Assembly (NCBI GenBank): GCA_020631735.1
Contig: CM036231.1
Span: forward strand, 3,747,831-3,811,830
Source: Saccharum officinarum
Taxonomy: Eukaryota; Streptophyta; Magnoliopsida; Poales; Poaceae
DNA length: 64,000 bases
Reading direction: 5' to 3'
Part shown: positions 45,137-54,464 of the stretch, in pieces
Numbering within the stretch: position 1 is the first letter of the stretch
Layout: each line of letters starts with the position of its first letter
Notes under the pieces: generated by a model
Database searches by the model: none
Told to the model about the DNA's origin: nothing
What the model saw: the letters and a program-made list of their open reading frames with translations, nothing else
Made by a program: the position numbers and the translations under genes

Positions 45137-46822
45137 ATGGGCACGGGAGGTGCAGCGCTGGTCGCCGCCGCCCTCGCCGTGGTGGTGGTCACGAGGCTGT
45201 GGACGGTGCTGCTCCACCTGGTGTGGCGCCCGTACGCCGTGGCGAGGGCGTTCGCGCGGCAGGGCGTCCGCGGGCCGCCGTACCGTGTCTTCGTGGGCAA
45301 CAGCAAGGAGATTCAGGCGATGCGCGCGGCGACGAGCGGCGACACGTTGGACGTCACCTCCCACGACTACATCCCGCGCGTGATGCCGCAGTACCGCGCG
45401 TGGATGTCACTCTACGGCAAGGTGTTCCTGACGTGGTCCAGCTCGACTCCGGCGCTGTTCGTGGGCAGCTATGACATGGTGAAGCGGGTCCTCTCCGACA
45501 AGTCGGGGCTGTACGGCAAGACGGACCCGGGCCCCACCATACTGTCCCTGATGGGCATGGGCCTCGCCTTCACCAACGGCGACGACTGGTCGCGCCACCG
45601 CCGCGTCGTGCACCCGGCGTTCGCCATGGACAAGCTCAAGTCGATGACGGGGGCGATGGCGGCGTGCGCGGCGGAGGTGATCCGGGCGTGGGAGGCGCGC
45701 GCCGCCACAAGCGGGGACGGGAACGGGTGACGGTGGAGGTGGGCCATCAGTTCACGGAGCTCACCGCCAACGTGATCTCGCACACGGCGTTCGGCAGCAG
45801 CTACCGGCAGGGGAAGGAGGTGTTCCTGGCGCAGCGGGAGCTCCAGTTCATCGCCTTCGCCTCCATAAACAGCGTGCGCGTGCCGGGCATGCAGTACGTG
45901 CCCACCAAGGCCAACGTGCGCCGGTGGCAGCTCGAGCGCACGGTGCGGGGCACGCTCATGGCCATCATCGGCGAGCGCCTCGCCGCTGCGAAGGAGGCGA
46001 GGGGTTACGGCAGCGACCTGCTCGGCCTCATGTTGGAGGCCAACGCCGCCGGCGACGACGGCGACAAGAGGCAGCAGGCCATGACCATGGACGAGATCAT
46101 CGACGAGTGCAAAACCTTCTTCTTCGCCGGCCACGACACGACCTCGCACCTCCTCACCTGGTCCATGTTCCTCCTCGGCACGCACCCAGAGTGGCAGCAG
46201 CGGCTCAGGGAGGAGGTGATCCGGGAGTGCGGCGGCTCCGAGGTGCCCTCCGCGGCGACGCCCTCAACAAGCTCAAGCTCGTGAGCCTCCTCCACCTTAA
46301 GCTTAAGCTTAAGCTAGCTAGCAGGTGTATATGCACACGGTGACCGCCGGCGAGCGTGCGTCACGGCCATGTTCTTATGTGGTTTCGCAGGTGACCATGG
46401 TGCTGTACGAGACGCTCCGGCTGTACGGCGCGGTGCCGATGATCGCGAGACAGACGACGGCGGACGCGGACCTCTGCGGCGTGAAGGTGCCCAAGGGCAC
46501 CCTCCTGCTGATCCCGATCGCGATGCTCCACCGCGACGAGGAGGTGTGGGGCGCGAACGCCGGCGCGTTCAACCCGCTCCGGTTCCGGGACGGCATGGGC
46601 AGGGCGGCGGCGCACCCGAACGCGCTGCTGTCCTTCTCCTTGGGCCCGCGGTCGTGCATCGGGCAGGACTTCGCGTTACTGGAGGCCAAGGCCACGCTGG
46701 CGCTCATCCTGCGGCGGTTCGCGTTCGAGGTGGCGCCGGAGTACGTGCACGCGCCGGTCGACTTCCTGACGCTGCAGCCGTCGAAAGGGCTCCCGATCGT
46801 GCTCAAGCTCTTGGATGTGTAG
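45137..46822 (+). CDS. CYP72-clan (CYP709-like) cytochrome P450, right copy, both exons, two frameshifts as assembled
   Basis: Exon 1 is 45137-46280 and exon 2 46391-46822, with a 110-bp GT-AG intron. Exon 1 encodes the membrane anchor, the conserved N-terminal motif and AGHDTT near 46125. Exon 2 encodes ETLR (ExxR), a PERF-like region with FNPLRF, and the heme loop FSLGPRSCIG whose Cys is the axial ligand. The expected length is a little over 510 residues, normal for plant P450s. Two runs are one base shorter than in the left arm, ggg at 45725-45727 and ccc at 46246-46248. The first leads directly to a TGA; the second scrambles the end of exon 1. Either this is a young pseudogene or the consensus is wrong at these runs. 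A TATA-like tract lies at 45007-45017, and a decayed gypsy LTR begins about 500 bp upstream of the ATG. Confidence 0.85.
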
Positions 46823-47180
46823 CAGAGAGGATTAGAAGCCAATCAGCCATCCCCGTTCGCTCGGCCGAAAAGTCATGACTGAAAATACTGTTCGCGCTGA
46901 TTTGTTGTGAGAAAAAAAAAACATTATTTGTTGGTTAAAAAAGTACGTCTTATAAGACAACTGAACCAAGGATTTCCTACCACGTTCATGGGTGACCTTC
47001 CGGTCATTGATTAGGCTTCTATCCTCTGCAGTGTGTTATCTCAGTTTTGTTATCGTATTTCATAGCGGAACTAAATACTGTGATTTTGTGAACTAAATAA
47101 TTGTGATTTTGTGAATGGATGGGGCAGGTCCAATCATCTTTTTTTTTAAAAAAAAAAGAAGAGGAGGTTGGTTTGGTTTT
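46823..47180. other. 3' flank of the right-arm P450 with MITE remnant
   Basis: Bases 46857-46945 (gctgatttgttgtgagaaa) belong to the same family as the MITE at 50586-50716. An A-rich run lies near 47140-47160. Confidence 0.45.
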
Positions 47181-47458
47181 TAGCTAGACGCCACCTCGTA
47201 CTAGAACAACATTTCAACTGTACGGTACCGCATCCTTCCGGTTCTTCCGCCGTTCGTCGGGTTGCAGAAGGAGCACGGCATCTTTCGAAAAGAGAGTACA
47301 AAAGGAAAAGGCAAATAATCTGCATAGACAACGACGTATTGCAATTTGCAACGACCTTATCATTATCCCTTCCGGTTGCTTCTCTTGTACTCAACTTATC
47401 TCTTTCTCCGCCTCCTACTCTCTCAGTTCATGGCTCAGAAATTCTCGCGACGACAACG

Positions 47459-47740
47459 ATGGCGAGGACGAGGCCCCGTTGCGTGGGCGCGGTGCCGTGG
47501 TCGGGCGAGCTTGGGTCCGCCGCCGACGCCGTCGAGCTGCTCCGTCTGTACTGGTTCCTCCTCGACCTGCTCAACTCGCTCGCCCATGCTGCCGCGCGTG
47601 CGCGCACGCCGTCGTCCCTCGCGCCGGTGGCCCCGCCCTCACAGTCTCGTCCCTCGTCTCTCACGTGTGCTTTGCTTCGCTTATTGCTTGCCTTGGCGTC
47701 TCGGGCTTCCACGAGAAACTTTAGATGGGAGTGGATGTAA
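47459..47740 (+). CDS. Hypothetical 93-residue ORF
   Basis: An ATG-started frame in a short GC-rich island, encoding a basic N-terminus (MARTRPR), then a Leu-rich stretch (VELLRLYWFLLDLLNSL) that may form a helix, then an Ala/Pro/Ser-rich tail. No family recognised, no intron evidence and no paralogue in the window. It could be a small gene, part of a larger spliced gene, or chance. Confidence 0.25.
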   Translation: MARTRPRCVGAVPWSGELGSAADAVELLRLYWFLLDLLNSLAHAAARARTPSSLAPVAPPSQSRPSSLTCALLRLLLALASRASTRNFRWEWM

Positions 47741-48368
47741 TTTTCCTGTGTTTTGTGAAGGAGAGGAAGCCTTTCCAAAGGAACGGGAAGGGTTATGTTC
47801 CAAACGCTACGTGACGTCAGCACAACGTAGGAATTGCATTCATGTGAAATTCTTTTGGAAAAATTTCTAATTCAAACAGGGCTTTAGTGGAGAATAATGT
47901 GAACATCTTGTATAATGAGATAAATCATTTAGTGATGTTTAACTTTATAAGAGTATATAGATAGATTAAAATAGAGCGATAGCACGAGAGGATGAGCAGT
48001 AAACATCACCACAATCTTCCACCAGAAAAAGAATCGTCGTGACGACTCAACAGGACTTCGTGGCGTAGCAGATGACCACAGCAGCAGTCTACAGAAAGTC
48101 ATCCTTGCCAGGACCGGAAAAGCCACCGTTGCCGGACGGAACTATAATACGGCCATCAGGAAGGAGGAAAACACAGAGGCGAAACCTCCTATCTCTATCT
48201 CTATTTTTAGCGTGTTCCTACGTGGCTACGGATAGCTAATAATTTATACTAAAAAATTGCACATATAAAAATTAAATACAACGTTAAAGTGACATTTAGT
48301 AAAAAAAATAAAGTTTGTGAAATTAGCATAGTTACGGAGAGCGCGGCATCGCAAGCTCATAAATTCTA
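47741..48368. other. AT-rich intergenic DNA
   Basis: No gene or clear element recognised. Confidence 0.5.
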
Positions 48369-48396
48369 TTATATATATATATATATTATATATATA

Positions 48397-48428
<32 letters not shown>

Positions 48429-48470
48429 TATTATATATTATATATATATTTAATATATATATATATATAT
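48369..48470. repeat. (TA)n microsatellite
   Basis: About 100 bp of nearly uninterrupted TA dinucleotides with a few TTA breaks. Confidence 0.95.
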
Positions 48471-48909
48471 CTTTTTTAATAAGGCTAAGATAATATTTTA
48501 TATCGATAGGAAGAAATTCATTTCTTTCGTGCGTCAATAAATCTACGAATAAGTTATGCCGTATCTCCATACCATCATGTACGCAGGTTCGAATATATAT
48601 GTAAATATTAGTGCATGTCACATGAATAATACTTCGTGTCTTGAAAAATCTCTCACAAAACTTTAAAACAAAGTAGGTTATATTCACTGTATAAATATGC
48701 GTGGTTTTAGAGCTATTCCACGCAGACATCTCACTTGAGTGTCTATTGCAAGATTCACCATCAGCAATATATAGAAATAGTAAAATCATAGCTATTATTA
48801 TTTCAAGCAAGGGTGACTCTGAGTTAGTTCTCATCTATGTCAATTACAATTTTTTTATGGATGAATTTTCATTTGAAGATATTCTCGTTCCAACCATGAC
48901 TATGTACAT

Positions 48910-49281
48910 TCATTGCGGCCATATATTACAAGTTAAATCCAAGAGTTTGCCTAGCATACATCGCTTTTCAACACGTGTAGAGTCAATCATAATAAGCGTC
49001 TTCTTTTGTTGGTCGAAAACATAAAACATATATTTCGGATGTGTAGCCATGGCAAAAGAAACTGCAAACATGGCTAGCACACTGGTGATTTCGCCCTTGC
49101 TCCTGAATGCTATTTGTGCCAAGCACGTGAATAAGAAAAGAGCCGACATGCATGCTAGCGGTGGCGGCATGCAAGGCGCGGCAACCGAGAGTCTGTCGTC
49201 ATCTGCGGCTATTGTGACAACCCATCTATCAAGGTAAAATAAAGCATCATTTACAATCTTGTGACACGATTTGCTAATCAT
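48910..49281 (-). CDS. Hypothetical 123-residue ORF, unrecognised
   Basis: The minus-strand frame has one clearly hydrophobic segment (ACMSALFLFTCLAQIAF) and a second shorter one (SVLAMFAVSFAMA), and ends in NIWPQ. It could be part of a membrane-associated protein or a broken gene. Codon use is AT-rich, unlike the confirmed host genes. No family can be named. Confidence 0.2.
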   Translation of the reverse strand: MISKSCHKIVNDALFYLDRWVVTIAADDDRLSVAAPCMPPPLACMSALFLFTCLAQIAFRSKGEITSVLAMFAVSFAMATHPKYMFYVFDQQKKTLIMIDSTRVEKRCMLGKLLDLTCNIWPQ

Positions 49282-49917
49282 TTATCATACTCTAAATGAT
49301 CAATTCATTAGTCTTCTACACATGGGGGAAAAATGCTTTTATGGTTGTTGAAATCCAGTACCAACCCATAAATATGCATAGGTGACACAAAGTAGAGTAG
49401 ATTGTGATTAGGCTGAAGAATTCAAATGAGTCACCCACCACCACCAGCAGCAAAAAAACCAGAAGGAATAGCATCTCATCTCAACGAATTTAGCTTTACC
49501 AGTTGGTTCATCATGAACATCAACAGAAGAAGGTTCTTAAGCACATGTTTATCTTTACCAGCTGGTTCATATGTTACCGAATTGTAGCTAAGATTATGGA
49601 ATAGGCAAGTAATTGCACATGTTTTTCCGTCAAAGAATATCCTGCAAGCTCACAGATACTTTTTAACTAAAATTACTTACTCAAGGCCTGCAATTCTTCC
49701 AAGTCTCAACTAAATGCACAAACACCGAATTTCATATTGACAAAAGGCCAAGAGCACAACAAAAACTCACGTGAACAAAAAATTTAATTACAGTGGCAAT
49801 ATATAGCAAGCCAGAATAATAGAGCCTGCAAAGAAGACACAAATGAGCAAAAATTGTAAACAAATATGTCATGACAGTTCACATATACATACTTGCGCGA
49901 TTACTTTAATCTAGATC
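49282..49917. other. AT-rich intergenic DNA
   Basis: No gene recognised. The string tttaccagctggttcat occurs twice with small changes near 49495 and 49555. Confidence 0.5.
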
Positions 49918-50164
49918 CATGCATCTAGGCCTGCTAATGGGTTGGGTTCAATGGGTTTAATGGTTTGGATTTTCAAGTGGGTGCACTCTGGATGGGTGGA
50001 ATGAGTTGATTTATTTAGCGGTTGGGTCGGGTTGGGTTTAATAGAAAACTGGGTTGGATGGGTGGGGATTTGGTTTTTTTTGTGGGTTTGAATGGGTTGA
50101 GCCATGGGTTGAATGTTGAATTTTTAATATATCATAGTACACATATATATTAATTTGTTATTTT

Positions 50165-50760
50165 TTAGCTTTTGATGTGGGGCCCACGTGCATATTTTGT
50201 TGTGCTAATTGGCACAGATTAGCCTCATGACATTTTGAATCCAATTTAATTATTTTGGTCAATTTTGACAAATTTTTATAATGTGAACACGATTTTTTAT
50301 TTCTAGAGTCCGGCTTTGATGTGGGGCCCACATATTCATTTGGCAGTGCAATTGCATGAAATAGCTGTTTGTTATATTAAATCATCTGTAACAAATTTTA
50401 GTCAATTTCGACAAAATTTTATAATGTGAACACGAGCTTTTATTTCTAGGGTCCGGCTTCGAGGTGGGGCCCACATATTGATCTGGCAGTGCCAACTGGC
50501 ATGAAGTAAGCTGCTGTTACATTAAATCATCTGCAACAAATTCTAGATAATTTCAATAAATTTTATAATGTGAACGCGAGTTTTTGGCCCTGATCATCGG
50601 TTTATATCCGTACTTTTCAGCTTGTTTTTTGTCAGCCAGAACAGTGTTTTTCCTCTCACAACAAATCAGTTCAACAGTGTTTTTCAGCCGGCTTATCAGC
50701 ACAGCCGAACGGGGCCTTTATTTTCTAGGGTCCGGCTTTGATGTGAGCCACATATGTCTT
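50165..50760. repeat. Four ~145-bp tandem repeats inside the hAT element
   Basis: The landmark gatgtggggcccac (variants) is at about 50174, 50319, 50463 and, after a MITE insertion, about 50738. Each unit also carries tttataatgtgaacacgag and tttctagggtccggctt. Confidence 0.85.
50586..50716. mobile_element. MITE nested in the hAT tandem repeats
   Basis: 131 bp beginning ggccctgatc and ending gaacggggcc, interrupting the fourth 145-bp unit. TTT lies on both sides, a possible 3-bp duplication. The interior repeats acagtgttttt twice. Confidence 0.75.
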
Positions 50761-50766
50761 ATAGAA

Positions 50767-50768
<2 letters not shown>

Positions 50769-50841
<73 letters not shown>
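50769..50841. repeat. (AT)n microsatellite
   Basis: About 72 bp of pure AT dinucleotides within the hAT element. Confidence 0.97.
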
Positions 50842-50845
<4 letters not shown>

Positions 50846-51085
50846 CATAGGTTTTTATAGTAAACTCGTGGGTTTAATTAGTTTATGGGTCGGAATGTGT
50901 TGGGTTGAAACTATAAAAATATGGGATGGGGTGGGGGAAGAAAAGAGTTAATTTGTTATGGATGGGTTGGGTATGAGGTGAGTTTTCACCCATTAGCAGG
51001 CCTACATGCATCAGTCTCAGCGTGCAACTACATGCAGAGACCGATGGATATTTCAGTTTTGATTGCGACAGATAATTTCGTTTTT

Positions 51086-51185
51086 NNNNNNNNNNNNNNN
51101 NNNNNNNNNNNNNNNNNNNNNNNNNNNNNNNNNNNNNNNNNNNNNNNNNNNNNNNNNNNNNNNNNNNNNNNNNNNNNNNNNNNNN
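51086..51185. other. Assembly gap (100 N)
   Basis: One hundred Ns. It falls where the distal LTR of the minus-strand Copia element should be. Confidence 0.99.
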
Positions 51186-51210
51186 TAAGTGGGTGGGGTG
51201 CATTCACTCA

Positions 51211-52155
51211 TGTTTGAGAAATCAAGAAGTTCAATTCATTCCTTAAGCTTGCAAAACCTCTTTTCATCAAGTGGCTTAGTGAGAATATCGGCAAGTTGAT
51301 CATCGGTGCCAACACTTTCAATGGTAATATCTCCCTTTTGTTGATGATCTCTAATGAAATGATGTCTTATGTCAATATGCTTTGTTCTTCCATGTTGAAC
51401 CGGATTTTGTATCATCTTGATTGCACTCTCATTATCAACATAGCAACGGCACATTCTTGAAATTGAGACCATAATCCTTCAAAGTTGATTTCATCCATAG
51501 CAATTGTGCACAACAACTCCCGCACTCACATATTCGGCTTCGGCGGTAGAGATTGCCACACTATTTTTGTTTCTTTGAGGACCATGACACAAGTGATCTT
51601 CCAAGTAATTGACATGTGCCACTTGTGCTTTTCCTATTGATCTTGCAACCCCCATAGTCGGAGTCCGAATATCCATCAATTCAAACTTTGACCCTTGGGA
51701 TACCATAGTCCAACATCTCTTGTTTGCTTCAAGTACCTCAATATTCTCTTTGCGGCCGTGAGATGACTTTCTCTAGGTGAGGCTTGATATCTAGCACACA
51801 TGCAAACACTAAACATGACATCCGGCCTTGATGCGGTGACATAGAGTAGACTTCCAATCAAAGACCGATATTCCTTTTGATTCACCATTTTGCCATCAAG
51901 ATCACTATCCAAATTTCCATTTGTGCCCATTGGAGTTGAAATTGGCTTTGCATCTTGCATTCCAAACTTCTTCAACATGTCCCTTATGTATTTCCCTTGA
52001 CTCACAAATGTCCCATTCTTTAATTGCTTGACTTGGAGACCAAGGAAGTAGCTAAGTTCACCAATCATAGACATTTCAAACTCTTTGGCCATCATAGCAC
52101 CAAATTTTTTTACAATAAGCTTGATTGGTTGATCCAAAGATGATGTCATCAACAT
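51211..52155 (-). pseudogene. Copia reverse transcriptase C-terminus and RNase H, frame-broken
   Basis: Three frames are needed. The first, 51676-52155, runs from MIGELSYFLGLQVKQL to SRPDVMFSVC and RILRYLK. The second, 51491-51706, carries AISTAEAEYVSAG of RNase H. The third, 51236-51472, carries DNESAIK, RTKHIDIRHHF and QLADILTKPLD. The element's coding part ends just before the gap. Confidence 0.85.
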
Positions 52156-54400
52156 ATATTTGCACTATGAATAGATCATTTCCAATATTCTTGGTGAATA
52201 GAGTAGTATCAACCTTGCCCATTTTAAATCCCTTAGAGAGAAGGAAATCCCTTAGCCTCTCATACCATGCTCTAGGTGCTTGCTTTAAGCCATATAAAGC
52301 CTTCTTCAACTTGTAGACATGGTTGGGTTTCTTGTCATCTTCAAATCCGGGCGGTTGCTCAACAAATACTAACTCATTGATGATCCCATTGAGAAATGCA
52401 CTTTTGACATCCATTTGATATAGTTTGATATTGTGTGCACAAGCATAAGCCAATAGAATCCTTATTGCCTCCAATCTTGCCACGGGAGCATATGTCTCAT
52501 CATAGTCAAGACCTTCCACTTGAGTGTAACCTTGAGCAACTAGTCTTGCTTTGTTTCTCACTACAATGCCATCTTGATCTTGCTTGTTTTTAAACACCCA
52601 CTTGGTTCCAATCACATTGTAGTCATTTGGCCTTTCTACCAATTCCCAAACATCATTTCTTGTGAAATTGTTAAGCTCTTCTTGCATAGCCATGATCCAA
52701 TCGGCATCCCTCAAAGCTTCTTCTATCTTCTTTGGTTCTATGGTTGACACAAATGATGCATGCTCACAAAACATAGTCAATCTTGATCTAGTTTGCACAC
52801 CACTTCTAATATCACCAATAACACTATCAATGGGGTGATCTCTTACAACATGTTGTGGTTGGAGTACTTGCACTTGATTGCTTGAGCTTGGTTGATCACT
52901 TGATGTATCTTGATGAGATGAACTAGCACCTTGATCTTGCGCTTGAGAGTCACTAGCTAGCTTGAATGGAGAATTGAGCACTTGATCTTTATCATCATTT
53001 TGAATATCAATCACTTGCTTTGCTCTAATGTCCCCAATGTCCATGTTCTTCATTGCTTCCACCAATAGAGTTCCACTAACATCATCTAGATTCTCTTCTT
53101 CATCTTGTGACCCATTGGTTTCATCAAATTGCACATCATGGACTTCTTCTAGAATGCCACTTGAGTTGTTCCAAACTCTATAAGCTTTGCTTGTAGTTGA
53201 ATAACCAAGTAGGAACCCCTCATCACATCTCTTATCAAACTTTCCCAATCTAGTGCCCTTCTTCAAGATATAGCATTTGCAACCAAACACCCTAAAGTAA
53301 GAAATATTGGGCTTTCTTCCATGAAGTAACTCATATGGGGTCTTCTCTAGCAATGGATGACAATATAATCTATTGATGTAGTAGCAAGCGGTATTGATTG
53401 CTTCATCCCAAAAAGATTGACTCACATTGTACTCATGAAGCATTGATCTAGCCATATCAAGCAATGTTCTATTCTTCCTCTCAACTAGGCCATTTGATTG
53501 TGGAGTGTACTTGGCCGAGAATTGATGTCCAATACCATAATGATCACAAAGTTCTTCAATTCTTGTATTCTTGAACTCACTTCCATTGTCACTTCTCACT
53601 TTCTTGATTCTAATCTCAAACTCATTGTGAACTCTAGTGAGAAATGTCTTGAAGGTGTCAAACACTTCACTTTTGTCACTAAGAAAGAATACCCATGTGA
53701 ATCTTGTGAAGTCATCCACTATGACAAAGCCATACTTGTTACCGCCTATGCTTGTATATGTTGTTGGTCCAAATAGATCCATGTGCATCAACTCAAATGC
53801 TTTGCATGTGCTCATTGTACTCTTCTTTGGATGTGAGCTTCCAACTTGCTTCCCGGCTTGACATGCACTACAAAGCTTATTTTTCTCAAATTCAACATCT
53901 TTCAAACCATTGACAAGATTGTAAGTTGTAAGCTTCTTCAATTGTTTCATACCAACATGACCAAGCCTTCTATGCCAAAGCCAACCCATGCTTGATTTGG
54001 AGACTAAGCAAGTTGTCAAAGAAGTTTCTCTAGCATTGAAGTCAACTAGGTAGAGATTCTCATATCTAAATCCCTTGAATGCCACATTTGAACCATCCAC
54101 ACTAATAACTTCTACATCATCAACCCCAAAGATGCATTTGTAGCCTAGATCACATATTTGTGCCACGGATAGAAGATTGAAATCCAAACTTTCAACTAGC
54201 AACACATTTGAGATACTCATGTCATTTGATATTGCAATCTTGTCCAAGCCAATAACCTTGCCTTTCTTGTTATTGCCAAATGTGATAGAATCAACACCAC
54301 TATTATTGTCATTGATTGAGTCAAACATTCTTGATGTACCGGTCATGTGTTGAGTGCACCCACTATCAATAATCCAATGCCTTCCTCCGGCTTTGTAATT
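52076..54400 (-). CDS. Copia pol: protease active site, integrase, reverse transcriptase
   Basis: In order on the minus strand: the aspartic protease motif DSGCTQHM, the GAG-pre-integrase zinc-binding HHCC region (WHRRLGH to CSACQAGK), the integrase core with the D-D-E triad (MDLFGP, RSDNGSEF, VERKNRT), and the reverse transcriptase (KARLVAQGYTQ, MDVKSAFLNG, YVDDIIFGS). A stop precedes the protease near 54402, and the frame is lost just after YVDD near 52110. Confidence 0.92.
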   Translation of the reverse strand, partial: NYKAGGRHWIIDSGCTQHMTGTSRMFDSINDNNSGVDSITFGNNKKGKVIGLDKIAISNDMSISNVLLVESLDFNLLSVAQICDLGYKCIFGVDDVEVISVDGSNVAFKGFRYENLYLVDFNARETSLTTCLVSKSSMGWLWHRRLGHVGMKQLKKLTTYNLVNGLKDVEFEKNKLCSACQAGKQVGSSHPKKSTMSTCKAFELMHMDLFGPTTYTSIGGNKYGFVIVDDFTRFTWVFFLSDKSEVFDTFKTFLTRVHNEFEIRIKKVRSDNGSEFKNTRIEELCDHYGIGHQFSAKYTPQSNGLVERKNRTLLDMARSMLHEYNVSQSFWDEAINTACYYINRLYCHPLLEKTPYELLHGRKPNISYFRVFGCKCYILKKGTRLGKFDKRCDEGFLLGYSTTSKAYRVWNNSSGILEEVHDVQFDETNGSQDEEENLDDVSGTLLVEAMKNMDIGDIRAKQVIDIQNDDKDQVLNSPFKLASDSQAQDQGASSSHQDTSSDQPSSSNQVQVLQPQHVVRDHPIDSVIGDIRSGVQTRSRLTMFCEHASFVSTIEPKKIEEALRDADWIMAMQEELNNFTRNDVWELVERPNDYNVIGTKWVFKNKQDQDGIVVRNKARLVAQGYTQVEGLDYDETYAPVARLEAIRILLAYACAHNIKLYQMDVKSAFLNGIINELVFVEQPPGFEDDKKPNHVYKLKKALYGLKQAPRAWYERLRDFLLSKGFKMGKVDTTLFTKNIGNDLFIVQIYVDDIIFGSTNQAYCKKIWCYDGQRV

Positions 54401-54464
54401 GACCTACAAGCAAATCAATGAAGCTTAGGTACCCATTTTTGCTTGGGTCCTTGTAGGTTAGTAA

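Larger units (their letters stand above)
37455..46416. repeat. Right arm of the ~9-kb inverted duplication
   Basis: Inverted partner of bases 1-8930. It contains in opposite order and orientation the same MITE, AT-rich filler, LINE-like pieces, gypsy remnants and P450 exon 1. The match runs to the left window edge (base 1 pairs with 46416), which lies inside P450 exon 2, so the outer limit of the duplication cannot be seen. Several differences from the left arm are substitutions outside homopolymers, so the two arms are not simply one sequence used twice. Confidence 0.95.
49926..51004. mobile_element. Non-autonomous hAT-type transposon with perfect ends
   Basis: 17-bp perfect terminal inverted repeats (taggcctgctaatgggt at 49926-49942 and its complement at 50988-51004) are flanked by a perfect 8-bp target duplication, CATGCATC, at 49918-49925 and 51005-51012. 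Subterminal DNA is rich in gggttggg. There is no transposase, so it is non-autonomous. The interior holds tandem repeats, a nested MITE and an AT microsatellite. Confidence 0.93.

Noticed and set aside
49926..50100. Telomere-like gggttggg strings
   Set aside because: No regular TTTAGGG array; they are subterminal sequence of the hAT element.
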